Shown: piece after piece, positions 10,808-21,900 of the stretch
Layout of the letters: every line of letters begins with the position of its first letter
Position numbering within the stretch: the stretch's first letter is position 1
NCBI RefSeq assembly: GCF_933775445.1
Contig: NC_065877.1
Coordinates: forward strand, 1,984,001 to 2,048,000
Direction of reading: 5' to 3'
From: Argentina anserina
Lineage: Eukaryota; Streptophyta; Magnoliopsida; Rosales; Rosaceae
Length of the DNA: 64,000 nt
Made by a program: the position numbers and the translations under genes
The notes under the pieces: model-generated
Told to the model about the DNA's origin: nothing
Database searches by the model: none
The model's input: the letters and a program-made list of their open reading frames with translations, nothing else

Positions 10808-12407
10808 AACTCCCTGTCTCTCTTAAATTATGTATGCTGTCTTGTTATGGGTCGACCACTCGATCTGATTATGTTGATATATGGGTGGTTAACTTAGTTC
10901 CAACGCTTTGAGATAACCGTGTGATCTCGATCGAAAAAAAATATATATTCGTGCATAGGTCTCGGTCTACTTACTTCCTACACTTCTCTGATTTAACAAA
11001 GCTTGGAAAAATTAGGGAAATTTCCAAAAACAAGTGGACGTTGACAGTAAGACGCGCTTCCAATTTAACTAACCTGTCAATAATGTTCAAAAGATTATAA
11101 CTGGACTTTTTTGAGATCAGACTCTAGATTTTAAAATCCTTTTGTCATTATCTTGACGTGTTCTGATTACAGTGTTTACGAAATTGTACTTAAATTGCAG
11201 CAGCTGGCTCTACGTAGCTTGCGATCCACTCCACTCCATCGCAAAATGTTTATCCATTCAAATAGAAATCTAGGCGGCAGCCACGTACTTTGACTCTATA
11301 TATAACGTACAGTTGATTATTCCGACAACCAAAATAATATATTATTCCGACAACCAGATTAAAGAATGCAACAACTATTTCTTGGTAATTACTAATTAGT
11401 ATCGAGTCGACCTGGCCTGAAACATGAAATGGACGCAGGACGCCCAGTTAGATCTTTCAAACTATTCTCAGTAGTCTTTCTAACCGAATCCGACAACTAT
11501 ATATGATTCAGATCGATGTGCAAGAACCGGGGCCGGTGTCAACGTCCAAAGCGCCCCTATTTTTCTGATAGCATAAAACATCAATCATTCGATCATTCGA
11601 TCATTCGATCACTATGCTTCGTTTAGGTTGCAAGGGCACTGTTGGGCTTCACTTTCCTTGTTCATGCTTAACCTCAGTTCTCATGGGAACCTTTACCACG
11701 TACAAATTGACGGGCCGCGAGTGCGTTGTTATCCTCACTTGGTTGGCATGGATAGGCACTTGCATGCCGACCTGAGTTCTAATCACATTGACAAACTCCG
11801 GGCCTCAGAATTGAAGCTTGTTGTGCAACTCTCGGCTCGTACGTATGATGTCGTATATGAGCAAATACAACATTGGAAGAAAATCTAGGAAATGTGTGCT
11901 TAATAATTAGATTACATTAGTACGTATGTTTCAATTTAATCTTTTAATTTCATTCTATGATGTTAGAACTAGGAAGACTGGACTGCTAGCTGATTCATAA
12001 AACAAATTGAGATTCTGAAGTCTGAACACACTGAATCTCAATAATCAAGCTAGCCTGGTACGTAGCAGTAATGTCTATTTCTATATTAATATGTTGTTAA
12101 ATTTTATGTTTACGTTCATCTTATCATCATTTGAGAATAATCGATGAGGATCGGGTGACCTTTTCAAAGAAAAAATATATATGGTAGATGGTACGTACGT
12201 ACGTACTGCTGTCTGTATCTCAAACTTTATTTATTCACAATGGTCTATACAGATAATATCCGGAACTTGATACAATACGTGTATTTCAAAGTTTATATTT
12301 AGTCTAACTATAAGTTATAAGTATATATACCACCCGACTATTGTCTAGCTATCTTCTAATACTACAGTATTGTCTAATGTCCCTTGGTGGCTCAAATCCA
12401 CGTACAT
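10808..12407. other. Intergenic between RING genes 1 and 2
   Basis: Contains the 5' region of RING gene 1 and a plus-strand TATATATAA near 11296. A short tandem array of ATTCGATC lies at 11582-11612, and an ACGT run at 12190-12206. A plus-strand open frame at 11628-11888 (86 codons) matches no family I know and lacks clear gene signals, so I do not call it. Confidence 0.4.
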
Positions 12408-13109
12408 TTATATATAAATCCTCATCACTTTGTCGATTACTCTACGACAGCGAGGGCACCTATTAGTAATGCGCTGAATCTGTAACAAACACTCGTAGCA
12501 ATATACATGCCCACAAGGGTCACATATTGCTGGCATTGAAACTTCATAACATACCCCACATTCTACTGATTCACGCCTGGAATGATTTGGAATTTGTTGA
12601 GCAGATGGCATTTGTGGCTGCTGGGAGTGGGAAGAAGTAGAGCCACTACCACTATCAAACCGATATGATGACCATTCTTGACCATAGCTAGGGTTCATTC
12701 TCGGTCTCGAAGATGCCCTAGGAAAGTTTGGTGCTTGTAGAGAGACCCGAATTGCCATATCAATCTGGCGCTCTTCTTCATGAACATTGCATGCATAGCT
12801 AAGGTTCATGCTCAAACTAGAAGATGTGCTAGGCAAGTTTGTTGCATTCAGAGATGCCCTAATAGCCATATCAACTTGCTTCTCTTCTTCGTCATCGTAT
12901 GCATCTGCTGGTACTACTGGAGCAGATGGCAGGGGCTGTGAATTTGCTGTGAGATAACTTGGTTCTAAAGAAGTAGAACATATATATTCATATGCACTTG
13001 GTGGGAATAAATAGTTGGAAACATAATTAAAACATTCTTGACTATAGCCATGCCTGCTGCTGCTGCGCCTTATTTCTTCGCATCGTTTCTTCGAGACAAA
13101 ACCTCCCAT
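12408..13109 (-). CDS. RING protein with two UIM-like repeats
   Basis: Single exon, 233 residues, paralogous to RING gene 1. It starts MGGFVSKKRCEE, with Gly2 as a candidate myristoylation site but no Cys4, so membrane attachment may rely on the basic cluster. Two similar segments of about 50 residues each carry a UIM-like core (EEEKQVDMAIRASL and EEERQIDMAIRVSL), followed by matching N(L/F)P and MN(L/P)SY words: an internal duplication. Residues 184-233 are a RING (CGVC, CDPCGHVYCYEC, CPRC) with the tail DKVMRIYI. The 50-residue RING block aligns with gene 1 without gaps. Predicted function: an E3 ligase that recognises ubiquitin through tandem UIMs. The open frame and conserved zinc ligands support a real gene. 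Confidence 0.8.
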   Translation of the reverse strand: MGGFVSKKRCEEIRRSSSRHGYSQECFNYVSNYLFPPSAYEYICSTSLEPSYLTANSQPLPSAPVVPADAYDDEEEKQVDMAIRASLNATNLPSTSSSLSMNLSYACNVHEEERQIDMAIRVSLQAPNFPRASSRPRMNPSYGQEWSSYRFDSGSGSTSSHSQQPQMPSAQQIPNHSRRESVECGVCYEVSMPAICDPCGHVYCYECLLQIQRITNRCPRCRRVIDKVMRIYI

Positions 13110-13816
13110 CTCTCTTGTATGTTCTTCTAATATCTGGTTTCTCTCCCAGTTCCAAACTCTCTAGTATATATACAACAAGATTATGTATAAATTGTTCTGA
13201 ATAAGATCTGGTGTGTACATATATGAGGCATATGTGTGAATCCCGCGCGCGGTTACTTGGATTGAAAGAAGTCCTACGAACACGTACATATTGTGGTTCG
13301 CATAAACTTCTCTTGAGCCGTAAATTGGGAAAGCTCTACTTCAATTCCTCGTAGTTCAGCAAATCATTGTAGCTAAGTAAGCTAATAATCAATCTAGCTT
13401 GGAGTGAACCAAAAATGCCGGTGCCGCAGTTTTATTTCGAACAGTTGAATTGTTCCTGATTCTTCTACAAAACGTGGTCATGTTTCTCAATTGACTCGGT
13501 TAATTGGGCCAATTAATGGGCAACTAACAATTAGCTACATGAAGTACAACTTCGATTGACCGGGTTGATTGGCCTAATTAATGGGCTATAAGTTCATAAT
13601 TATGAAGTATCTACTTCGAGCTAGGTTTCATATCGCTAATTCGCTATGCTTTAACAATATCCCCTAGCGATCATAATGAAATCGTGGGGTTTCATTCATT
13701 CATTCTTCTGGTGAAAGAACTAATCCCCAACAAATTCGTATGGTTATCTACTGCACCACAAAAGTTTAATGACAACTTAATAAGCTAGCTAACTATCCAG
13801 TATCATGTGGGATGGT
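13110..13816. other. Upstream region of RING gene 2
   Basis: AT-rich, with two similar short stretches around 13495-13580 that share words like GGTTAATTGGGCCAATTAATGGGC (inexact direct duplication, ~75 bases apart). No gene is recognised. Confidence 0.4.
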
Positions 13817-14071
13817 TTATGCCCTCAATTCAGCCTCCAGAGAGACCTTAATCGCCATTGCTATTTCACTTTCTTCCTCATATTTTTTTTTGGAAATGTC
13901 TTTCTTCCTCATATATACTCTCTTTTTTCTGTTTTTTTTTTTCAGGAAGTATCGACAGTGCTGGAGCAGATGGCTGTAGCCGTGTGTCAGCGAATTGGGT
14001 TCGTAAAACTTGGCATCTTGCCCTCTTGTGGCTTGATTCATTTCTTATATATCAGAGAAGTAACCTCCCAT
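13817..14071 (-). pseudogene. Third RING-family copy, truncated and with early stop
   Basis: An ATG at 14069-14071 begins MGGYFSDI and then meets a TAA. The nucleotide sequence continues to resemble RING gene 1: a CAAGCCA block equivalent to the GGKQAI codons, then a CATCTGCTCCAGCACTGTCGATACTTCC stretch (partly shown) equivalent to the APSILPE codons, then an A-rich run and a UIM-like core YEEESEIAMAIKVSLEAEL before a final stop. No RING domain follows. The relic lies directly beside a hAT-type MITE inserted at 14114. Confidence 0.75.
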
Positions 14072-14113
14072 AATCTCCGAGTTAGTATAAACAATATCTC
14101 CTTAGATAACAGC

Positions 14114-14700
14114 CAGTGGCGGATCTAGGATTTAGAGTTCGGTGGACTTGAATTTTCTATCGACAAAAAATATAATAAAAAATCTCAGCAGTGCGAAATT
14201 TGTTATATTAAGAGAAGAGGGATATAGTGAGTTTTACCCCTCAAATACAATATAAGAACATAAACTTGCTTAATCTAACCCTACGATTTGATAAATTTTC
14301 TACGATTTGACCACTTTATTGTTAATAGAATCAATATACTCATTCTCAATGGGGAGAACCATATAATTATCAAGAATACCTATAGACGTTGCTTATATTA
14401 GACAAATGGTAGGCAAACACAGTAGCAATAATAATACCAATACAACAATACCATATTTTGTGAATTGTGATAGAAACCTAAATTTAGACTACCAAACTTG
14501 ATGGAGTTGAAGAAGTAGAATTTGGTGGATCAGTGGAAGACTGATTGACGAACTATGTCGAAACTTTGAATTTAATTGAGGATGTATCGACGTGGATTAA
14601 GAGGTGAAGAGGAATAGATTGGGAGAATCAAAGCCTTGGTTTTTTTTTTCTCCCAAAATCCTTGGTTTCCCAACCAACCCAAGGCCTTGGATCCGCCCTG
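14114..14700. mobile_element. hAT-type MITE, 587 bases
   Basis: Terminal inverted repeats: left CAGTGGCGGATCTAGG, right (inward) CAGGGCGGATCCAAGG. A perfect 8-base target duplication ATAACAGC lies at 14106-14113 and 14701-14708. No coding capacity. Ends of the CAGxGGCGGA type and an 8-base duplication are the hallmarks of hAT elements. Confidence 0.9.
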
Positions 14701-14750
14701 ATAACAGCTAATCTCTTTTTTAGATGTTACAGGCTAGTACTGTGAAATTA

Positions 14751-14788
14751 TGTTTATACAGGGTGGTTTGTTTATACAGGGTGGTTTG
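14751..14788 (+). repeat. Short tandem duplication
   Basis: GTTTATACAGGGTGGTTT occurs twice in a row, immediately left of the MULE-type element. Confidence 0.85.
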
Positions 14789-14803
14789 TTAGAACAATAT
14801 ATA

Positions 14804-15562
14804 GGAAAAAACTTGGCAGCCCAGCCATGGTTAGCTCTAACTGACCACTACCAATAAAAGAATGACACGTGTCCCTTTAAATTCTTTTTCCCAAACAGTT
14901 GATCGCCTGATCCTTTTAGATTTTCTAAACCCCAACCACTGAAAAATAAGATTCATTCTTGCTTTCCCTTCAGCTCTGTGGTTAGGGCGTTTGGCTATCT
15001 CACAAGCTGGTATGTTCAAATTTTGTATGTTATTGGTGTGGTGAAGTATCTGAAGAATCTTTAAATGATAGCTATAGCTAGGATAAAAAGAACAAATCAG
15101 ATCCATTCTTCCTCTCTCCTTTGAGAAATACGGTCAATACCAAATCCTAAATCAATAGCCTGAACAAATTAATAATGATAATTACAATCACAAGAAGGAT
15201 ATGTGGGTAAAGTAACAACCAAGGATAGGAAATCAAACAAGTAAGAAGAAGCATAAAGGGTTATATCATTAGATTCAGGTAAAAAAATCGAAGGCCTTCA
15301 AAGTCTCAATTTGGATAGCAACTGGGGATTAAGGAAGAAGAGAGTTTGAAGGAAGAGAATTAAGGGAGAGACGGGAAGGAATAGAAGGAATTTCCTCCAT
15401 TCAAATGAGAGAGGAAGAACAAATTTGATTTCTGATGGTCGGGGTTTGATGGAAGAGAATGAAGAATAATTGAGTTTTCTTTTTAAAAAATAGACACGTG
15501 TTATTATATTATTGACCATGGTCAGCTGATGCTAACCGAGGCTTGTCTGCTGAGTTTTCTCC
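14804..15562. mobile_element. Mutator-like (MULE) MITE with long inverted repeats
   Basis: The outer ends GGAAAAAACTTGGCAG (left) and GGAGAAAACTCAGCAG (right, inward) extend into inverted repeats of roughly 80 bases that share GGTTAGC, CTGACCA, CAATAA and ACACGTGTC words in the same order. A perfect 9-base duplication CAATATATA (14795-14803 and 15563-15571) flanks it, as expected for Mutator-like transposition. The interior has no transposase. It contains a tRNA-like GTGGTTAGGGCGTTTGGC...GTTCAAAT stretch near 14980-15020, possibly a captured SINE fragment. Confidence 0.8.
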
Positions 15563-15571
15563 CAATATATA

Positions 15572-16147
15572 TATTATGAATTTATCATCCGTAATCAATG
15601 TCACAATCCGATTGAGAACAAGCTGATTCAAATAGGTCCCACTAATAGTGTCTAGTTGGTAGCTAAATAATTTCCATACCAAAATAGTTGTGTGCATAAT
15701 CGAAGTAGACTTCGGTTTCTTTAACACTCGATGCATCAACAATCATAATCGAAATAGATATCGAGGGATCCAACATTCCAACAACGTATTTGACATCTAA
15801 ATCTCTTCCATTAGCCTTAAATTTCTATTAATAAACAACAACAATATGAGGAAATTCGATATGGTAGCACGTACACAGTACACTTATTAAGCAGTAATAC
15901 TTGCAATTCAATAACAGGTGAAGGGAATACCCAACCTAAAGTCAGCAGCCAAAGCCAAATTAACAAGCAAGGCTCAGGTCTTCGATTCCTCAAATAATCT
16001 CATGCGCCTGCAGTCCGTACGTTGTAGGAGTTGATGCACCTTTTCCTCATCTATCTCTATCAGAGTATCATAATTCGCAGTAGTGTTTGGAGGTCAGCCA
16101 CTTTTTCTTCGCTTCCTGATATTTTGGATCCGGCGTTCATCTTTTTC
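15572..16147. other. Intergenic, no gene recognised
   Basis: Mixed sequence between the MULE-type element and the second HIT4 relic. Nothing supportable is seen. Confidence 0.4.
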
Positions 16148-16425
16148 CTCTTCGCTTCCCTCGCCTCCCCCTTATCTTCTTCTTTGCTTTCTTGATCTCC
16201 TCCTTCAGAAACTCCACCAAAGTCTCCTTCTTCTCCTCAATCAGCTCATCGGCCTTGATCAGCTCATCAGTGTACGTACTCCTCCCTCATATAACTCGCA
16301 ATCGAACTGCAGAAACAGCGGCGGATGTTGTGGTGCGCTCCAATTGGAAGGTTATATATATACATCATAGGACTCTGCTCGGACTCCGAACGTCTTCGTT
16401 CGGATTCATCAAATACGGCTCCAAG
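16148..16425 (-). pseudogene. Second, decayed HIT4-like fragment
   Basis: The plus-strand sequence here tracks the antisense of the HIT4-like gene at the left edge of the window. Both show CTTCGCTTCCCTC...CTTATCTTC/CTCTTC, then a block ending CAGCTCATC...CTTGATCAGCTCATC, then later TTCGGATTCA(T/A)CAAATACGG. These correspond to the Lys/Glu-rich C-terminus, the DELIKTEEL segment and the PYLLNPNQ segment. The reading frame is broken several times and the 5' two thirds is missing. The two fragments are 15 kb apart and in the same orientation. Confidence 0.65.
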
Positions 16426-18443
16426 TTCACCGTTCCTGTCCTGGATATCCATCATGATGGGTATCATTATCACCGCTCCATTCCCATTGAATATTTACTG
16501 ATGATTGATCGAGCATATGCACAGAATTTCGGGCGAGCAAGTTTCACAGTGAATTACTTGTTAATGATTGATCGATCCAATTCTCTTATCTGTCTGTACA
16601 TCTGCCTACGTTGCATCTACTAATTCATATGAGTTTGTGAAGATTTGTGAAGGAAAACGAAGCGAAAATGATTTGAACAAATGAGCAGGTCTTCCAAGGT
16701 TGAAGATGCGTTTTCGTTGACTGACTAAGATTGACTCGACCAACCATTACGTGTCTGCCAATTGCCATGCATTTTGCATGGGAATTTAATTCACGTACGT
16801 GGAACGGAGTCAGCATTTTCCCGCCAATTTCAGTCAATTTGATTGTTCTTTGTGTACAATTCAATCGATTAATTCATTGTTAATTTTCATACTTACATCG
16901 AATTGGGACGAGTCAATGGTCTAATAATTAAGCATACATGTGGATAGGGTTATTGAATCACGCAAGTCACTTATTGATTGATTTCTGTAGTAGATTATTA
17001 TATATTCTATCATAATGTGAGTTGGTTCGATAATGCATGCGCATATTACCAGCAATTTACTTTCCTTTTTCTTAAACGACCCATGCCAGCAATTTACATA
17101 ATATTGTGTTGACATGCTAAACTAGTAATAGATACATAGTTTGAGAAAACAATGTTGGTCCGACGACTGAACTGATCGTTTGGTAATCTGAATGGAAAAT
17201 AGATGAAGCAAAAATAATAGTTTATCGATCTGTATATGGTTAATGACATATACATTTCTATGACGACGTTGCTACGGTGACGATTTGTGCTGAGACTGGT
17301 TTGTTTTTACCTAGTTGAGTAAGTCGACTATAAAACAAAATAACCTTATCTCCTTTACCACGCCATCCCAGGTTATACGCCTACATCGTTATCTATCTAT
17401 CAATCAGAAGTTAAAAACGATGATAGTGATTACAATATATACTGATCGATTTCACACGCACGCCCCCGCCGTGCCGGCGGCGGCAATGTGATTACTCGGG
17501 TTGTTACAGCCTGATGTACGTACCGAACCTGATCCAGTCATCCTCATCCTAACTATTTCGATTAGGTCTAGTTCTGCGATAAATTTCTGTTTTACTTATG
17601 TTAAATTACCCGTTATTTGTTTGGGTGTAAAACATGCCCGAATTAAATGATTCCAAACAAAAACAGAATTTATTTGCTTCTTTATCACATTGTTCCCACA
17701 GATTAACAAGTCCATTGGCTTAAACATACACATATAACTTGTAAATGAATTCTGTTTACGCCACCAGATTTTGTCAACTCACATAGCTTGCTTCTTTTCT
17801 AATTCGAAGTAATTATCAATCCAACTCACACCTAAAAGCCATAACCCCCAAAAAAGACTCTCACCTTTTGTGTTGCACACACTTAAGCAACTGAAGAAAG
17901 TTCACCTGTCATGACTTGTGAAACGCTCGCATCAGATTATATACCAAGTCACGGGATGATCATGCATTAACTAACAAAGTGCATAGAATTTTCACTGCAA
18001 CTTCTAGCATGTTTGTACAAGAAAGGTCCGCACCTAATTCAATTCTCTCTTTGACAGTTTATCAATAATTCAATATAATAGAGTTGGTCGAGCTTAGCAA
18101 CCTACCTTGAGACTATCATATTTTCTTGCGTTCAAGTCTAATCTATCACCAGTTAATTTGTAGCCAGCAGGTCTGAAAGATCGAGCGTTCGAGTTTCTGC
18201 GCTTGTGACCAGATATTAATCTCGATCACTTGATTTGTTAAGATAACCTCATAGATGTTGGTCCAAATACTAACCGCCTAAATGTACTAAACTCGTAATA
18301 AAAATTGAGGTGGCCTGCTATTTCATTCTCGAGATTAAAAATAAATATGATATTCCTTTGGTAAAAATGGTTTGTCTATCATCACTATGGTGCACCGATG
18401 CATCTCATTTCATTAACGATTAAACTTCTATGACCTCACTCAC
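16426..18443. other. Gene-free stretch
   Basis: No supportable gene. It contains a GC-rich spot (about 17460-17490, GCCCCCGCCGTGCCGGCGGC) in otherwise AT-rich DNA. Short open frames are scattered and domain-free. Confidence 0.4.
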
Positions 18444-19250
18444 CAGCAGCGGAGCCATGACTTGATCTTAGGGAGGTTCAACTATTAAGTACCGAATCAT
18501 CAATCATAAGTTGAAAAATAAAAGATAATAGGGGGCAACATTAATTATAAAAATGCTTTTAGGGGATCTAATCAAAATAATTTCACTATATAATTACTAT
18601 ACTTAGGGATGGCAATGGGGAGGAGAGAGTTAGGGGATTGAAAAACCATATCCATACCCAAGTCCGTTTATATCCTCGTACCCGTCCCGATCCTCGTAAT
18701 AGGATATTGGGTATTTCCTGTACCCATACTCTTAGCGGGATTAAGTTCTTATACCCGCCCTAATATCTGTTAATAGTAATTTATTTTAATATTAAAAAAT
18801 TTCAATAAAGTGCACGAAATATAAAAAGACTGAAAGAAAAGTCAAATATCATAATAAAATTATCTTTTTACGTCAAAAATTGTTGTACGTGCAAATAATC
18901 ACAAAATATATTTTGATATTTTGATATTTATTTAATTTATCTATAAATTTATTTGAGTGAAATTATATTAATTAATTATATTAAATATATAATATATTAA
19001 TGGGTGGGTATGGAGATGAGAATCGAAATACCATTCATGCCCCTTACCCGTTTCCGCTATCCTAATAGCATGGATCCCCGTATTGGTTACCCAATTTTAC
19101 CTGAAACACTCCCCCATTAGGCTCGAATACCCAGCGAGTAGGGTTGTCATCCCTAACTATACTTGACAAAATTACATATAATATATGGAAATTTTAGGAA
19201 AATTAGGGCGGGTCCGGGCCCGGATGGGCCTACATGTTGCTCCGCCACTG
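18444..19250. mobile_element. hAT-type element hosting a nested MITE
   Basis: The left end CAGCAGCGGAGCCATGA and the right end (inward) CAGTGGCGGAGCAACATG form imperfect inverted repeats of the CAGTGGCGGAGC class. Flanking 8-mers (TCACTCAC, TCACGGTA) share only four bases, so the target duplication has decayed or the left boundary is off by a few bases. The element is split by the insertion at 18604-19155; without it about 255 bases remain. Confidence 0.6.
18604..19155. mobile_element. Nested hAT-type MITE, 552 bases
   Basis: Left TAGGGATGGCAATGGGG and right (inward) TAGGGATGACAACCCTA inverted repeats, with a perfect 8-base duplication ACTATACT at 18596-18603 and 19156-19163. It is younger than the element it interrupts. 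AT-rich, no coding capacity. Confidence 0.85.
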
Positions 19251-19294
19251 TCACGGTAAAATAGTAAATTTTACGTTAAAAAGGTAAGTATATT

Positions 19295-19355
19295 CGCGTT
19301 CTCTTTATCGTAAACTTTTACCATTTCTGTTGATTTTACGGTAAAAGAGAACGCG
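19295..19355. repeat. Inverted repeat in the copine promoter
   Basis: CGCGTTCTCTTTATCGTAAA (from 19295) pairs with ACGGTAAAAGAGAACGCG (19338-19355) around a loop of about 25 bases. It lies about 65 bases upstream of the TATA box and next to further ACGGTAAA/TTTACG words at 19253-19275. Confidence 0.75.
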
Positions 19356-19417
19356 CCTCTGTCATATCGTGTAACGCGTTTTATAGAAACTTCTGGGAAA
19401 CAAACCTCGCGTCTCTC

Positions 19418-19425
19418 TATATAAG
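19418..19425 (+). promoter_or_regulatory. TATA box of the copine gene
   Basis: TATATAAG in CTCTCTATATAAGTTG, about 155 bases upstream of the ATG at 19577. A start of transcription near 19450 would give a leader of about 125 bases. Confidence 0.65.
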
Positions 19426-19576
19426 TTGTGGGTATGAGAGAACTCCCACACATCTAATCACACCAAAATATCCACAAGCTTTTTGATAATTAGAACCACA
19501 GAGACTTCTAGGGTTCTAGAACAAGAGGGTTTAAGATCCTAACACAGTCTACTCGTCGTCGGAGAGAGAGAGATAG

Positions 19577-21854
19577 ATGGGAGGTTGCTTTTCCGATATT
19601 AAAGGTGGCAAGCAAGCCATCGGTGGAGCCCAGGAGAGGCCGATCAACCGCGACGGTGACGTAAACGACGCCGTTGAGCTCTTTAACCGCTCCCGCGGGG
19701 TTTATCCACTCCACACGCAACTAGAGGTGACCTGCATTGCCATCTTCAGTTTTAGCCCCAATTTCACTGTTGCTAATTTTGGCCCGTATAAACCCTACAA
19801 TCTTTGATCTCCGAATTTCGTTCTTTTCTTGTTTGATTCATGCGATTTTTCTGTAGCTGTTCTTGTATAACTAGAAAAGAAATATTTTTTTTTAATAAAA
19901 ACAATCCGTGGAGGTTGAAATTCGTGGAGGTAGATATAAATATAGGTGAACAGTTCTGGGTAGTAGAGAAGAAGCTAGTCTCAATTTTTATAAGTTATTT
20001 AGCGCAGTAGTTTAATTAAACCACGTACCCTTTTGTTCACTGTTTCTGATGGGAAAGCTGAAGACCAAGATTCTTAGACTTCATAATTTTCAATATTGAT
20101 GGGTTATGTGCAATACCCAGTCACCCATGAGTCATCTTCAATGTTCAAAATGAAAATTTAAACACGATTCACTTCTTATATATATAATATGGGTTTGCCC
20201 TGTAAACAACGACTTTGACAATACTTGAGTTTTCTTGAGTAATTGGTGTATTACTAAAGTTGATTGAGTACTGCGCCGTGTCGTGTGTACGAGGAAATGA
20301 TTTGGGAGGGACTTAACGCTAGTAAGATTCTAATTTTGTTTTGTTGATATGAGTTGTATATTATGCATTGATGTATATTAGAATTTTCCTAAAAATACAG
20401 TACAAAAGCCATAGATTTGGCCTTAGAAGTATTGTTTTGTCACTTGCTGGTGTGAGACAAGTCAAAGTATTGTGCTACTTAGGAAAGCAACTTTTCCAAA
20501 TAGATGTCTGAGAAAAATGTAGATATACTTGGTTTCAACCACGAGAATTTCAATTTTGCCAACAGTGCCTTTTCCATTTTGTCTCCTTTTCTTTTTCCTT
20601 CCCCTTTTCCATCAACTACATTGTTTCAATTGGTGTGTGCGTGTGTGTGTAAATGGGTATCAACTGGCTAGAGGTGGTTATTGCTACTCCCAGAGGATTC
20701 ATTATGCACTACTGCACCGAGCTTTAACGAGCAAAGAACCAATAAGTTTGACAGAGAAATAAAAACAATGTGAAACTTGCTGACAAATGAAGCTGTAGTG
20801 AGCAACATGTTTGTTCCCACTATGAAGTATAATGCTCAATACAATTTACCATCTAATCTTATATACTTCATAAATCAAGTGCCTGAAGATTAAAATGGCA
20901 TACATATCATGAATGTGTTGAGTCTGGTGTCTTTGTCCTATTAATGAAACTATTTATGAGCTTTATTAATGTGCTTGGATGCTTCTCTTGTTTTTTCTTA
21001 ATTTGAAATTTAATCTTGTATTTCGATTTTGTGCCACAGTTATCCTTGTCGGCTACAAACTTGCTTGATCGTGACATTACATCAAAGGTATGCGTATGTC
21101 AAATGTTACCTTCTAATGTAGTGGTGATTATTAGCTAGCTTAAGCATTTTTCAGTGATAAATTTCTGAAACTGTTAATCCTGGGTATCTAAAATATTGCG
21201 GCTGTAAGAATGTAATATGAGCAAAACCTGTGTATCTTGTTGTTGCTTGTCAAATTGTAATCGCTACTAGCCTTACACATAGAAGGACCATCTTAGTTTC
21301 ACTCAATGAAATCTATATTATATGTATTTGTATAGCATTTTCACACGGGCTATGTGTAATGGTGAGAAATTGTTCTCTTAACATCTTTTGTTTTGTTTCA
21401 GAGTGATCCCATGGTGGTGGCTTATGTAAAGACAGCAGACGGTAAGCTAAAGGAACTAGGGAGAACTGAAGTAATATTGAATAATTTGAGTCCAGCGTGG
21501 ATTGAGAAAATCCCAGTAGCATATCATTTCGAGGTTGTGCAGCAATTGATGTAAGTTTCTCATATTCCTTTCCTAAGCTGCATTTCAGCTGCACTGGTTT
21601 AATTAGGCTGCTTGCCTGACCACCTTTTCTTGTTTGTGTTACAACCCAGATTCCAAGTCTATGATGTCGATACAAAGTATCACAATGTAAATGTAAAGGT
21701 ATTGCCACAGAGCTTTCTTTGAACGCAATTCTGAATTTTTATAACCTTAGGAAGTCAGAATTTACTTAGGAAGCCTATTTTTCAGGTATTGAACCATGAA
21801 TGTGCAGTAAATTGCTTATTTCTTGGAGATAACCTTAGGAAGCCTAGCATTGTA

Positions 21855-21900
<46 letters not shown>

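Noticed and set aside
11628..11888. 86-codon plus-strand frame near RING gene 1
   Set aside because: No family recognised and no promoter or splice context; left uncalled.
14970..15030. tRNA gene or intact SINE
   Set aside because: A- and B-box-like words are present, but no cloverleaf can be drawn by eye and no A-tail or own target duplication is seen; it is inside a MULE-type MITE.
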